Notes: a model not told the origin generated them from the sequence alone. Positions 1 to 12,200 are shown, numbered from the stretch's first letter. The stretch is 64,000 nt of DNA from Neopestalotiopsis rosae (GCA_023078685.1 JALGAS010000005.1:744001-808000); one strand, 5' to 3'. Made by a program: numbers and translations.

Positions 1-1542
1 TTCACAATCCATCAACCCCGATCCAATATTGTCGCTCTTTTCGACCGCCTCTTGTTGCTCGCACAGGGCAAGACCGTTTACTCCGGTCCATTTGCTAGCT
101 GCCAGGACTATTTTGATCGCATTGGCTACTCCTGCCCGCCTGGTTTCAACATTGCTGATTATATCGTCGATCTCACAATGCACGCGGGTGCTATTGAGCC
201 CTACGACGATGGAGGTCTCAATGCTGATGCTGCTAGTGTTGGCCCTAGCAGCACCACTGCTGTCAAGTCAGTTGCTAGTATCTCTGGTAACAGCACCAAC
301 GAGGATAACGAGCCTTCTTCCAGCCGACCCAGACCAAAGCGCAAGGATTCCGTCAGAGCACGCCAGGAACGGGAGCTCTTTACTCGCCGACGCAGCACTG
401 TCAACACCGTCGACACTGCTGCATCTTCAGATATTGATGATGAGCTTGGAGCATACAAGCTGCACAAGCAGAACCCACCTCCCCACATCAACATTGAGGA
501 AGCCCATGATCTGCCTCCATCTGTCAACGGTAGCACAAACCTCGAGGCACTGCACCAAGCGTACATGGAGTCTGACATTGCTGGCGATACTCATGACGAA
601 ATCCAGCAAGCTTGTGAAATGGCTCGAAATGCTAATGGTCAAAATGGATATAGCCCAGAGGGCCCGAACGTCTACACTGGTGGTATCGGTAAGGGCTATG
701 CTCGTGTCAGCTATGCTCGCCAGTTCATCATTCTGTCTGGCCGTACCTGGAAGAACTTGTACCGAAACCCTATGCTGATGCTGACGCATTACGCCATTGC
801 CATTGTTCTGGCTGTTCTCTCGGGTTACCTCTTCTTTCACCTCACTGATGATATTCCCGGCTTTCAGAACCGTTTGGGTTTGTTCTTCTTCCTGCTTGCC
901 CTCTTTGGTTTCAGTACCCTTACCAGTCTGAATGTTTTCTCGGCTGAGCGCTTGCTGTTTGTCCGCGAACGCGCCAATGGCTACTACTCGCCTTTCACAT
1001 ACTTTGCGGCCAAGGTTTTGTTCGATATCGTACCACTTCGAATCATTCCTCCGATCATCATGGGTATCATCATTTACCCAATGACTGGTCTCATCCCGGA
1101 TGCGCCTCACTTCTTTACCTTTATGCTCGTATTGGTCCTTTTCAACTTGGCTGCTGCAGCAATCTGCTTGTTCATCGGTATTGTTTGCAAGGACGCCAGC
1201 GTTGCCAATCTGATTGGCTCGCTGGTCATGTTGTTCTCGCTGCTGTTTGCTGGTTTGTTGCTCAACCATGATGCAATTCCCCACACCGCTCAGTGGTTGC
1301 AGGCCTTGTCCATCTTCCACTACGGCTTCGAGTCCTTGATCGTCAACGAGGTTCTCAAGCTTGAGCTTGTCGACAAGAAGTATGGTCTTGATATTCGGGT
1401 CCCCGGTGCCACGATTTTGTCCAGCTTCGGTTTCGACAATGGCGCACTGTGGATGGACGTCATGAACCTCGGCATCTTTGCCGCAGTGTTCGTTGTGCTT
1501 GCCTACGCAGCAATGCATTTCCTGCTTGTTGAGAGGAGGTAG
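1..1542 (+). CDS. ABCG-type ABC transporter, C-terminal part (5' end outside window)
   Basis: Open in frame from base 1, so 513 residues of a longer protein are visible and the true start lies upstream. The first residues carry the TIHQP H-loop of an ABC nucleotide-binding domain, followed by the usual ABCG stretch [14 protein letters not shown] hydrophilic Ser/Arg-rich linker of roughly 180 residues (nt 180-715) leads into a six-helix ABC2 membrane domain (about nt 720-1530) ending in LVERR. Half-size ABCG proteins of this layout, with the NBD before the TMD, resemble yeast Adp1. No intron is visible in this part. Role and substrate cannot be told from sequence; a plasma-membrane or endomembrane exporter is the family expectation. 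The family call is secure; Adp1 orthology is inference. Confidence 0.9.
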   Translation, partial: FTIHQPRSNIVALFDRLLLLAQGKTVYSGPFASCQDYFDRIGYSCPPGFNIADYIVDLTMHAGAIEPYDDGGLNADAASVGPSSTTAVKSVASISGNSTNEDNEPSSSRPRPKRKDSVRARQERELFTRRRSTVNTVDTAASSDIDDELGAYKLHKQNPPPHINIEEAHDLPPSVNGSTNLEALHQAYMESDIAGDTHDEIQQACEMARNANGQNGYSPEGPNVYTGGIGKGYARVSYARQFIILSGRTWKNLYRNPMLMLTHYAIAIVLAVLSGYLFFHLTDDIPGFQNRLGLFFFLLALFGFSTLTSLNVFSAERLLFVRERANGYYSPFTYFAAKVLFDIVPLRIIPPIIMGIIIYPMTGLIPDAPHFFTFMLVLVLFNLAAAAICLFIGIVCKDASVANLIGSLVMLFSLLFAGLLLNHDAIPHTAQWLQALSIFHYGFESLIVNEVLKLELVDKKYGLDIRVPGATILSSFGFDNGALWMDVMNLGIFAAVFVVLAYAAMHFLLVERR

Positions 1543-2312
1543 TACAACAATCCTGGAAGGGATTTTACATCAATAGAAATGACATGTAGGATAGAATAGT
1601 GATTGGAACACGACAGATGGCCAGTAGTATGTTGAGGGAGCTGAACTTTCTTTTGTTTAAATTGTAGGTATGCATCGCTTCCGCCGCAGAGCCTCATTTC
1701 TTAGGACGGCATCATTGAGCATTATGGCGTTCAAGGGGACCTTTCATAGTTAGCATATAAAGGATACATCAAAGGGTCATTCCTGACTATTGCTTTTCTA
1801 TACTTCTCTGCCTGATTCCTCGATGAGACATATCATATCATGTTGGCAATTTCTTCGCCCCCTGAACAAGAGCAACCAGCATATGGAGCCAGCTACTCTC
1901 TGCTGAGCATAGGTCATCACAGGATAATGTAGTTGAGCGAGCAAAATTGTAGCAAAAAAAAAAGACCAAAATATTTACTATGTACAATACAGTACAACTC
2001 TGCCAGGCTACGCAAGAGTCAAGTCAGAGACTCCTTTTCGAGGTGTGGTTGTGAATCCCTCGTTCTGATGTGAGGCGTCAAGTATGGTTATCGTACAGCT
2101 TGGATTGTCGGTTCATCTTATTTTCCCTTCCAATCCTTCCTCATATCTCTTCTAAGCGTTACATCCTCTTCTACAGCACGTCATTCTCGCGAAGTGCTTC
2201 TTTTTTTCCCCCAGAATCCATGGTCCTTGCAGGCTTGAAACATGTCAGAACGGATTATGTGTTTCCACTCGACTTTCGATTCAAGTACTCTCCCTCACAT
2301 GGGATCCACTAT
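1543..2312. other. Convergent intergenic region, ABC transporter / mS26
   Basis: About 770 bp between two converging genes. It contains an A11 run near 1956 and AT-rich sequence consistent with 3' UTRs and poly(A) signals. No coding or RNA gene seen. Confidence 0.6.
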
Positions 2313-3269
2313 CTATGCATCGTTCATGGGACCACCAGTCAGCTCCTCGGCAACCTTGGTCTGGCGCTTGCTGGTCCTGCTTCCCTCGTCCTGCATCGAG
2401 GCCAGGACGCGACTGTCCTGCCGCGAGACGTCGGCAATCATCTCCCGCACGGTGGTGGGGCTGCCCCAGAGGTCCCAGGCGTTGGTGGGCGTGGTGCCCG
2501 TGGCGGTGCTGCCGCTGGTGAAGGTGTCGGGGCGGAAGAGGCGGTCGACCTCGTCCTGGAGGGACCTCTCGTCGACGATGAAGGAGCGGGCCGACATGTA
2601 GAGCTTCTGGAGGGCGTCCTTGCGGTCCTCGCTCCGGCGGGCGGCGAGGGCCTCGGTGCGGGCCTTGGCCTCGAGGGCGTGCTCGAAGCGCAGGGGGTCG
2701 AGGGGCACGTCGGTCTGCAGGACCGAGGCCGGGATGGTGGTCTCGGTGAAGCGCTCGTCGGCGCGCTGCGGCGCCTTCATGGCGTGCAGGTTGCGGCGGC
2801 GCTTCTTCTCGTGGTGCTCGCGCCGCGACCGCTCCGTCTCCTGGCGCCGCTTCCACAGCTGCTCGATACCCTCGCTCAGGTTGCGGCGCCGCATGTCGGC
2901 CATCTCGCGGCGCCGGGCCTCGGTCTCGCTGCCCGGCGGCTGCTGCGACTTGGCGCTCGTCGGCAGGGGCGCCGACTTAGCCAGGAAGACGGGCGACGTC
3001 TTGGGGAGCTCGTACGTCCTGCGCTTGAAGATGCGGCGCGGCATTGGCAAGTGACCCTTCTTGGCGAAGCGGTCGGGCCGCTTGTCCTCAATGGCCTGGG
3101 ACATGGGCGGTGTTGGCACATTGATGAAAAGTGGCGACTCTGGGGGGATCTTGTTGGCCTGGCACAGGGAGGTACTGGAAAAGGCCCGCGTGAGCGAGGC
3201 AATGGAGGAGGCCGACACGGTCTGTTGTACGGCCCTCCTCGAAAGGGCAGATGGTAATGTGGGAGGCAT
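2313..3269 (-). CDS. PET123: Mitochondrial small ribosomal subunit protein mS26 (Pet123 family)
   Basis: Single exon, 318 residues from the ATG at 3269. A second ATG eight codons upstream (3293) is possible, but the downstream one has A at -3 and begins a classic mitochondrial presequence: Arg/Ser-rich, no acidic residues, with a RAFSS motif near residue 30. The body is highly charged, with a long Arg/Lys/Glu coiled-coil-like stretch and then KLYMSARSFIVDERSL followed by EVDRLF, which matches the conserved Pet123 segment (LYHVANEFIV in yeast). The protein is expected to sit in the mitoribosomal small subunit near the mRNA channel. Third-position GC is high, and that produces long antisense open frames. 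It diverges from NOG2, sharing a 522 bp promoter region. Confidence 0.8.
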   Translation of the reverse strand: MPPTLPSALSRRAVQQTVSASSIASLTRAFSSTSLCQANKIPPESPLFINVPTPPMSQAIEDKRPDRFAKKGHLPMPRRIFKRRTYELPKTSPVFLAKSAPLPTSAKSQQPPGSETEARRREMADMRRRNLSEGIEQLWKRRQETERSRREHHEKKRRRNLHAMKAPQRADERFTETTIPASVLQTDVPLDPLRFEHALEAKARTEALAARRSEDRKDALQKLYMSARSFIVDERSLQDEVDRLFRPDTFTSGSTATGTTPTNAWDLWGSPTTVREMIADVSRQDSRVLASMQDEGSRTSKRQTKVAEELTGGPMNDA

Positions 3270-3791
3270 TTTCGTATGATATGTACGTGTCAATCTGACA
3301 CGAGAGAATTCGTTGCCGCAAGAACCCCCAATGCCTCGTCGTCGTCGTCGTCGTCTTCGGCGTTCGAAATCGTCCTACTATCGCCGGCTTCAACTTTTGG
3401 CAAGAATTGAAAATCGATACGGCTGCTCGATTACTCCGGGGCCCGGCTGGTCAGGGGGCCCACTTCAGCTTCTGGCCTGGAGACCTCAGCGAGCTAGTCC
3501 TGCTTTTGGCCTTAGTCTCATACTGCGTCCCACCAGCTGTCTTCTGGAGCGGCAGAAATTCAAAGGCGGTCAAAAAGTTGGAAGCTCGACACGGCTAAAA
3601 ATTTCCCATGCGACAGACCAACCCCACTACAATTCTCACATAGCCATATCCTTCCCATCAAACTCTTTTTTTTTTTTTCCTATTCCTCCTTCGCACCTCT
3701 GGTCTTTTCCTGCCATTCCCACCTCCTCGTCCTCTCACCTTATTCTTGTCTTCTGTCTTCTTGGAGCTTGATTTTGTAGATCACAGACAAG
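3270..3791. promoter_or_regulatory. Divergent promoter region mS26 / NOG2
   Basis: 522 bp between the two start codons. The NOG2-proximal half is strongly pyrimidine-rich (3667-3770, including a T13 run), a common feature just upstream of highly expressed filamentous-fungal genes. No TATA box stands out. Shared control of two ribosome-related genes is plausible but inferred. Confidence 0.4.
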
Positions 3792-6038
3792 ATGGGTACA
3801 GGCAAGAAGGAGAGAAACCGGCTTGTCCGCCAGGGCAAGACCGGTACGGGTATGGACAATGTCAAGATCAAGGGTGAAAATTTCTACAGGGTAAGTTGAA
3901 CTCCAGTAGCCCCCAATGGCGCATCAATTTCTTGCAGCTACTAATGCACGCAATAGTCGGCCAACAAGGTCAAGACCTTGAATATGCGAGACAAGGGCAA
4001 CAAGGCCCAGCGAACCAAGGAAGGAAAAATCCATCAGGCTGCCGCCTATCAGTCTCGCGATGCTCCCACGGCTCGCATCGAGCCCTCAAGAAACTGGTTC
4101 AACAACACTCGAGTCATCTCCCAGGACTCGCTCAGTGCCTTCCGGGATGCCATGGCTGAAAAGGCCAAGGATCCCTACCAGGTGCTTCTGAAGAGCAACA
4201 AACTGCCAATGACTTTGATCCGGGACGGCTCTGATACCAATGGTCTCAAGCAGCACAAGGCCAAGATGACCATTGAGTCGTCCTCCTTTGCGGATACATT
4301 TGGTCCCAAGGCTCAGCGCAAGAGAGTGAAGCTCAGCGTTGGTGATATGATGGGTCTGGCCGAGGACTCGGAGAAGAGCATGGACAAGTACAAGGAAAAG
4401 CTCGAACAAGCCAAGCTTCTCAGCGGAAACTCTGGAGCGGACACTGAGATTGCCGGTGATATGCAGGTTGAAGAGCAAGATGCACTTACTCTAGCCATTC
4501 AACCGGTCTTCTCCAAGGGTCAATCGAAGCGTATTGGTAACGAGCTGTATAAGGTTATTGACAGTTCTGATGGTATGTGCTTGCATTTCCCTTACACAAT
4601 TATCGTTATTCTAACATGGATTCTAGTTATTATTCACGTCCTCGACGCCCGAGACCCGCTGGGCACGCGTTGTTACAACGTTGAAAAGTACCTTAAAACC
4701 GAGGCACCACACAAGCACCTTGTATTCGTTCTGAACAAGTGTGATTTGGTGCCCACATCCGTTTGCGTAAGTTTTGACAAGTTTTTCTTACCATTTCTAT
4801 CCCTCCCCAATGCGTTGAAGTCAGGATTTCTACCGCAATCTTTTTTGCCAATGGAAGAGATCCGTTACGTCATTGGGATATTAAATATCCAATCTCAACA
4901 CTCTTTCGGGAGTGTAGATGTGGTTCCGTCTTGGGACCGCATCGCGAGTATGGCTTTGTTTCATCTTGAGTTGAAGTCTGACCTCCATCCTTCGGGAATG
5001 GCTCGTGGTTGTCTTCGTAGTATTGAATCATACATTCCATGTTTTCATGCGTCGATTTTACACATATTGGCATATCCAATGCTAATCAATGTACAGGCTG
5101 CATGGGTGAGAAGTTTATCCAAGGAGTACCCGACTCTTGCTTTCCACAGCTCAATTACCAACTCTTTTGGTAAGGGAAGTCTCATCCAGCTACTGCGCCA
5201 ATTCAGCGGACTGCACAAGGATCGAAAGCAAATCTCCGTCGGCTTGGTTGGATACCCCAATGTCGGAAAGAGTTCGGTTATCAACACGCTCAGGGCCAAG
5301 AAGGTCTGCACCGTGGCTCCTATTCCTGGAGAGACAAAGGTGTGGCAGTACATCACTCTGATGAAGAGAATCTACCTCATCGACTGTCCTGGTGTTGTAC
5401 CACCCAACCAGAACGACACGCCGCAAGACATTATTATGCGCGGTGTCGTCCGTGTGGAGAAGGTGGAAAACCCAGAGCAGTACATTCCTGGCCTCCTTGC
5501 CAAGGTCAAGACCCATCACATGGAGCGCACTTATGAACTCAAGGGCTGGACTGACCACATCAACTTCCTTGAAATGCTTGCGAGGAAGACTGGTCGTCTG
5601 CTCAAGGGCGGCGAGCCAGACGTTGACGGTATTGCCAAGTTGGTACTGAACGACTTTATGCGTGGTAGGATCCCATGGTTCACGCCCGCACCGGTGGTTG
5701 AAGGTGAAGAAGGCAAGGCCAGAGAGGGCAGAGAGGGCAGACTCGGAGAGATGCCCCTTAAGCGTAAGAGAGATGACGCCGAGAGTGTAGCAGACACCTC
5801 TGTCGCAATCTCTGAAGACGCTGCCGAGAGTGACTCAGAGGATGAAGATGACGATGAAGACGAGGAGGCAGACGAAGACGAATTTGGCGGCTTTGATGAT
5901 GACAGCGACAGTGAGAGTGACACTGAGGCCATCACCAAGGCGAAAAAGGCTGCTGCGGCAAAGTCAAAGCCGAAGTCGAAGCCATCTGATGCTGAAGACA
6001 TGATACCCCTAGATTCGTCAAGCGATGAGGATGAGTAA
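3792..6038 (+). CDS. NOG2: Nucleolar GTP-binding protein 2, 60S assembly GTPase (spliced)
   Basis: Exons 3792-3890, 3957-4572, 4627-4766 and 5097-6038 give 598 residues. The N-terminus MGTGKKERNR and GENFYRSANKVKTLNMRDKGN is the NGP1/NOG2 N-terminal domain. The GTPase motifs are circularly permuted: G4 NKCD (275-278) comes before G1 GYPNVGKSS (337-345) and G3 DCPG (381-384), the hallmark of YlqF/YRG GTPases. The C-terminal tail is a long acidic Asp/Glu/Ser tract with Lys-rich patches typical of nucleolar proteins. Nog2 binds pre-60S particles late in nucleolar/nucleoplasmic maturation. Introns are 66, 54 and 330 bp with GT/AG ends. The last is unusually long and folds strongly (separate entry). 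Introns 2 and 3 are both stop-free multiples of three, so unspliced RNA would stay open. Confidence 0.93.
4872..5016 (+). ncRNA. Candidate structured RNA inside the third NOG2 intron
   Basis: The 330 bp intron 4767-5096 contains four successive hairpins on the sense strand. (1) 4872-4893: 9 bp with one bulge. (2) 4898-4915: 7 bp closed by a UUCG loop. (3) 4917-4943: an 11 bp stem with two G-U pairs and a 5 nt loop. (4) 4973-5016: a compound stem whose tip is again a UUCG loop. G-U pairs keep the stems in the sense orientation, as expected of an RNA. Introns of ribosome-biogenesis and ribosomal-protein genes often host snoRNAs, but I see no convincing C/D boxes and no canonical H/ACA hinge and ACA spacing, so the class is open. 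It could also be a splicing-control structure. Confidence 0.35.
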
Positions 6039-6913
6039 ACTGGCGACGGTGCGGGCGAGTTATGAGGATTGATTCTTCGTTCTGATTGACTTGCTTCTGT
6101 TAGCCACATCACTTCGCGCCAAGAAAAGTCGCCGACAAAAAAGAAGGTCGACTTGGCGCAGCACACAATGATGCAAACCACTGAGACGGCGAGCTGGGTG
6201 CAATTTGATTGCCCTGACGCACAGGACTATAGTGTTTAGTCTGTCATCGATATCCCCTCGACACGGTTTTACCAGATCCCGGAACATGCCAACTTCACAA
6301 TCTGCAGCACAAGAGTGCTTGCACTGACTGAGCACGGCTAAAGGAGTCATGGTTTGCAACGTGCAATAAGTATTGTACGACAGCCGCCTCGCGTCAGAAA
6401 AGAGAGACACGAGAGCTGGCGCAAGCGAGAGGCACTGTAACAGCCTCTCGAGGTGTTGACTAGAGACCGAGCTCTATTATCTATCCAGCTAGAGTTTTGA
6501 TGATGTTAAGATACCCCAAAATAGTCATAGTACCATCCCGGCAGCGATTGCCTCGAATATGATGAATACACTTGCCATTCAAATCTACATACTTCGCTCA
6601 TTCCAATTACAATAACGTCGGGCGCCTGTTCGATCGCTCCTGCACCATTTGTGTCTGCCATGACTGGCACTGCCCAAGGCTTATGGGTCTACCAAGACAA
6701 CTTGTCCTCACAATCCCAAATTCACCACAGTCGCTGCAGGCCATTGGACAATTATGTGACTTCTTGGTTTCTTGGACTCCTTGGAACTTGTTGCCCGTAT
6801 CTACTGTTCGGAAATACCATCTGATACACTTCTCATTTCCCAGCTCACCCCTCTGCGCTTTGCTCCTGACGGCCTTGTCAATACGCTCTCACCGACCAGC
6901 CACTCATTTCAAG
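6039..6913. other. Intergenic region NOG2 / But2-domain gene
   Basis: 875 bp with no supported gene. It holds a perfect 8 bp inverted repeat, CGAGAGGC at 6426-6433 and GCCTCTCG at 6443-6450, with a 9 nt loop. The right end (about 6750-6910) is the presumed promoter and 5' leader of the next gene and is C/T-rich. Confidence 0.5.
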
Positions 6914-8148
6914 ATGCTGGCACTTCTTGCCCTCTTGATTTCGGGCATGTTATTTGCTACGCTGAGTCAAGGTTCAACCATCGCTTTACGTGCCAGTGCT
7001 GGCTGTACCTTTCATCTGTCGACTGGCGGCAATGCTCCCTTCTGGATTGGGGAGTTGTCTAATGGACAGTGCCGCGGAGGCAGCGACATGCAGGCATCCA
7101 CCTTTACATGGTTTGGCGATGCTTTTCTAGACCAGCAAGGCCGTGGCTGCTGGTGGACACGTATGTTGACCCTCGACATGTTTGTTATTGGTTCCATGTG
7201 GTGATCGAACGGAGAGCTAACAAGCTGTGATGTCCAGCTCCCACAAATGTCCTTCAGTGCGATGTTGGCCAACAACCGAGCCACGGCTTCGAGATCCCTT
7301 GTAACGGCGTTGTGATATACAATGGTCAATCGACATTTTATCAATGCAGAACTGGAGATGGTGATCAAGTCAATATCTACCTGCAATCCATTGGCATACA
7401 ATGCCAGCCAGTCACGATCATAGCCGACGGATGCACAGCTTGCCAGACTTCCCCAGGTGGCGGCGGCGCAGGAGCTGGACCACAGCCTGCCTCAATTGTT
7501 GGCCCTTCCAATATCGTGTCGAGTGTGACCCCATTCACCACTGGCCCGGGCAGTACCCCAAGCATACCGACTCCGACCATTCCAGGCAGTGGTACCGGTC
7601 CAAGCCCAACACCCTTGGCACCGCCAGCTAAAGACTGCTCAGCAGATCTTTCCAGTGCCTATCACAGCCCATCGCTCATGATCCCCATCGACCGCGCCCA
7701 TCCAGACAAAGCCTATGGACCAACCTTGTACGGCCAAATTTCGCCCAATGCAAGCACCATCTTTGACTTTGATATTCCGGCCTCAGACGCCGGTAGATCC
7801 TGCAAAGTCTTCTTTTCCATGCCTCCGCATTCTGTACTACAAAGCGCCCAGGCGGGTGGCTACTATTTCACGGGCGATGGTTCCGTTCTGTTCAGCCGCA
7901 TGGGTACTCTGGCCACTTCGGGCACCACCTACAATGACGTTGCCCTGGGACACATTGAACGGCGCGATCTTGGCGCTCTAGTTGTGAGCCCAGGTAACAA
8001 CTATGTGATTGAGACATTCGACTGTGCCAGTGCCATTGGCACCGGTGTCAGTTACATGCTCGCTGAACCTGTTGGACGAGATACGTGCTTGGTCTACTAC
8101 CAAGAAGGGTCGCCAATACCCGTAGGGATGTTTATTTCAACCTGTTAG
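6914..8148 (+). CDS. Secreted But2-domain protein with cysteine-rich N-terminal module
   Basis: Exons 6914-7160 and 7238-8148 (77 bp intron with GCTAAC branch) give 385 residues. A hydrophobic signal peptide covers about residues 1-20. Residues about 29-135 form a cysteine-containing module (GCTFHLSTGG, RGCWWT-PPTNVLQCD, STFYQC, TACQT) of the kind found in fungal cell-wall or surface proteins. A Pro/Thr/Ser/Gly linker (about 140-190) is followed by a region beginning MIPIDRAHPDKAYGP that resembles the But2 C-terminal domain, common in secreted fungal proteins. There is no transmembrane segment and no clear GPI signal, so secretion or wall association is expected. Molecular function is unknown. 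The gene model is well supported by splice phase; the domain name rests on recalled pattern. Confidence 0.8.
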
Positions 8149-9239
8149 GTAATCACTACATGAGCTTTGCATTTCATACAACAACTATTTTGCTGGAAGG
8201 CTGGATTTTGATGTTTAGATTACAAGACCTGTATTGTTGATCGACTCAAGATTAGGAAGCCGATCGACATATACATGGGGACACCAATTTTGGAACGAAC
8301 TCTTTTCTTGGAAGGAAGCAGGTCTCATCCGATCCATCATGGATATATATGCTTGCTTTTATTGTGCGTACATAGGACTATACACGTTGCTGATATCAAA
8401 AGTGTCATTCACCTTGATCCAATGCCTCGGTGTTACCGTGCTTTATGCGTGTTGTTGTATGAGTCTTGGAATGGGAAACCGCCTACCATATTTGCGTTGT
8501 CAGTAATGATCCTGTATGAATATGACACCAGGACTCAAAGAAATACCTTAAGAGTTGTGGATAGAGTGAAGACAGCAAACGACCCGACGATTATGACTAT
8601 GCTTTGGTCTAGACTAAGTACAACCGGCGACTGCAGTCCAGGTTTTCTGAAGCCTCTACTCTTGATAAATCTGTTTGATGTATTCGTCACAATAACATCT
8701 TGAAAGAAAACAGACGATATTGAATCAATGGAAGCGTTGATCCGCATATTTCGAATCCTTATTGTTCGTTTTATTTACAAATGCTGTCTATCAATTGACA
8801 CATTCCATATCGACCCTTAGAATTCCCCTTCGATGACTTGTAACCAAAAGATCAAAAGGATGCTTGCACAAGGTGTTGAAAACAAAAGACCCAAGAGTCA
8901 ATCCCCTTTCCACAAATGCATTTGGATGGGGGAAAAAGATGAAACTCCGTTAACCATGACGTTCTCTCCCCTTTCACCGCATGCCAACATTCCCTAATGT
9001 CATCAGACGCCATATATGGTCAATGTCGTCCGCAACAATACGCTGGGCGAGATATGTTCACCGTCCTCGGTGGCCGCACTCGTCTCCGCGGCCCGCAAGT
9101 CTCTGATCTCCAAGAGACTCACATCTGTAGATGCTGTTGATCCTACCAGCGTTACGTCTGTGTCCACAGTACGGCGGCTCTCAACACTGGCTCTCGATTC
9201 TTCTCTTACAGTCAACCCTGAGACATGCTGTGTTCCATC
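8149..9239. other. Convergent intergenic region But2 gene / Ral2-like gene
   Basis: 1.09 kb between two 3' ends, AT-rich, with scattered stop codons in all frames. No conserved gene, RNA or repeat recognised. Confidence 0.5.
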
Positions 9240-12200
9240 CTATGAACCTGCAATGCCAAGGCCGACTCTCGACCCGTACCGATCTGCCCTCGAGTTATCG
9301 GTCTCACGGTTTCGATCCACGTTGGCGCGCATCCTCCGCCCCTCCATCAAACCCCGAAGACCGCGTTTTTGCAAGCCAATGACGCTGCTCAGTTCGCCGC
9401 TCCAGACTTCTCCGTTTGTACCGCGCTCACTGTCGCCGAGCTCACTACTCCATTCGCTGCCACTGACGCTCGTAGAGGCGCTAAGCTCTTCGCTTCCAGG
9501 GCGAGCAGCTGGCACACCCGTGTTGAGCTGCAGTCCACCAACACCACTGGCCGCTTCATCCAAACTGGCTTGCGAAATGGAACCACTGCGCGTATCCCGA
9601 CCATTGCTGGTCAAAGATGAGTCGGCGGGCGCGAAGAAATTGGGGTTCAAGGTGCCATCGATTCCTCTACCACCACCGGCCGCCATGGCAGTTGCATTGA
9701 ATACTGCAGCCGCGTTGCGTGAATCAAGCAAAGTGTGCAACCTCTCGACCACGGCTTCCAGTAGTCCATCCACTTTGTAAGGGCGGGCAATCTGTAGCAA
9801 GGAGCACAGAATCTGTGGTGTGCAAAGAGGAGACTGCGGCGATGGCAGCGATGAAGTATAGATGAAATGCAACAGCGCTTGGATCGTCAGATAAGTGTGT
9901 GGAAGATAAAGGCACCTAGGTCGAATGCTAGGGGGAAGTGAAGCGGGTGTAGGTGCCGAGTTGATAGTGGTTATATCCCCAGCACCTCCGGACACCGAGG
10001 TACCAGCAGTGCTGGGTGGGTTTTGAGAGCCCGATGATGAGTTTCCAAAGCTCGAACCCAATGAGAATGCACTGTCTGTTGTGCTACGGCTGCCCTGTGC
10101 TGGAGTAATCGTCAAGACTGACATTCGTGCGCCAGCACCACCGGATGTAGCGGTTCTCAACGTTGCAGAATCGCTGCCGTCTTGTGTAGCTGCGCCCTCG
10201 CGAAGAAGTTGCACAAAGTAAGGTCCCCATCTACGACCAACGATGCGGGAGTTGATAGGGATGCGCTCTCCTCCAATGCAAAGAATGTCCATGTCTGCCA
10301 GCTCGCGGAGAGCCAAAGCCTTCTCGCCAAGCTCCTCGGCTGCCCGAGAGTGAAATCTACCTCCACCGGTCCAGCCTGCTTTTCGTGCCATGCTGAGACC
10401 TGGCATATTATAGGGGCTGCTTGCTGATGCAAATCCTGACATTGGCGTGACCCTTCTGGGATTATCGTAGAAGCCAAAAGCCTCCAGTTCAACCATGCAG
10501 ACATTCGAAAAGTTGATGCGCCGGTGATTGTAGTCGTCGACCAAGCTACGCTTGCGGTTACCCAGGATGACGAATGTGTTTCTGCGATTCCAGAGCACGC
10601 CACGGTTCCAACTTCCTTGGCTGAATATGCTGCCACCTGCATCGATACGCGCCCAAGTTAGGTTCTTGAGGTCAAGGGCCCATAGAGCATATTCTTGCTT
10701 AGAGCTTGTGAGATATGTGCCGCTGACGACAAAATATGTGTCAATTACGCCTCCGTTGGGGAATCGAAGACCAGGGGGTGAATAAGTTCCAGACATTGGC
10801 TTCTCGGCCAAGGATCCGTCCGAGCCTCTGATTTGAAGCTCCAGCTTCACATCCAAAAAGTTATAGTTGGAATAGATAAGCATGGAGGAGCCAGGCTCTC
10901 TGGCTTCTTGACTGATGCCGCCTTCTTGCCGTACGCCAAGCGCATTGGCCTTGCCAATCTTTGCTGTCACGGAGGGAGGCAATGGTGCCACCACGCTGCG
11001 GTATGCACCACAGGATTTGCCATGGGTTTCCGTCGAAGTCCATTTAAGACTTCTGAGGTTGAAAACACTGATTTGCTCGATATAATGATTGGCTCCGTCC
11101 TGACCGCCCACGACGACCATTTCAGCACCGCCGGCACCATCGATATTGATGCCAATTCGGCCCTCGTTGGGGTTTCCGCCAGACGGGTTATGCTGAAGTG
11201 CTGACAAAGGCGCCTTGTTGGATGAAAACGTAGCTGAAGATGGCAAGATACAGGCACAGTGAGCGTATCTACCCTGTGGTGCGTCCTGGGTCGGAACAAA
11301 AGTCCACTTCTTCGTGGGAACATCGTAGATGTGGATATCCGACATGACAACCACCTCGGGCAGTTGCTCGGGATTCGTTGGGGGTGGCTGGCTTGGTGTC
11401 GGAGACATGCCTCCGTAGCAAACCATCTTGGTGTCGCCGAGAGCACACATTGAATGAAAGTATCGTGGGGGTGGAACATCTCCAGTTGTTTCCAGCTTGG
11501 TCCACCTTCTCCTTATCAAATCCAATTCGTACAAGTCCGAGGTCAAAGGGGCAGGTCGGCTTCTAGACAGTATTTTGCCTCCAAAGACGTAAAGCTTGTC
11601 TCCGAGAATGGTTGTCGTGGCACCTACTAGAGGATGAGGCTCCCGTCCGGTCGTGCGGTGAACATTGCACATCAACCCCGATAGGTGTGATGACGACGAG
11701 GATGTCGAAGGGGTACCGACTGGTTGGCCTGCAGCAGGCGCCCGAGTAGTTGTCGCAGCTGCAGGTGGTGATGGTCCTGCCGAAGCCTGTCCGTTGCTTC
11801 GCGGCGTGAGATTGTCTCTCTGTCCTTCTCCAGCGTCCCTTGCAAGACTAGCTATGCTGGCCTGGCTGTTACTCCTGTCAAAGCCTCCGCCGTACGACTG
11901 GTTGCCCATGTTTGGAGGGGCCATGGACTTTGAGTCCATTGTGCTGGTTCGACTGTCCATCTCCGACTCGGACTCGGTTTCGTCGTCGAGAATAGAGTAT
12001 AAGCTGCCTTGCCTGAATCTCTTAATGTCGTGGGTGATTTCCACTACTGAACTCAAGCTTCCTTGCCTGCTTTCCCTTCCGAGTGAGCTCAAGGAGCTTC
12101 CCGCTATGCTTCCTTTCCTGCTATCAAGCGCAAAGCTTCCTTGCCGACCTTCCCTTGCCGTTCCAGTGGGTGTCAATGGGCTCAAAAGAGACGGGTCCGG

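Noticed and set aside
427..1518. 363-codon open frame on the - strand opposite the ABC transporter
   Set aside because: Shadow of the coding strand; composition follows codon constraints and no domain is recognisable.
2070..3257. 395-codon + strand frame over mS26
   Set aside because: Antisense shadow of a GC-rich gene, Gly/Val/Leu-rich nonsense composition.
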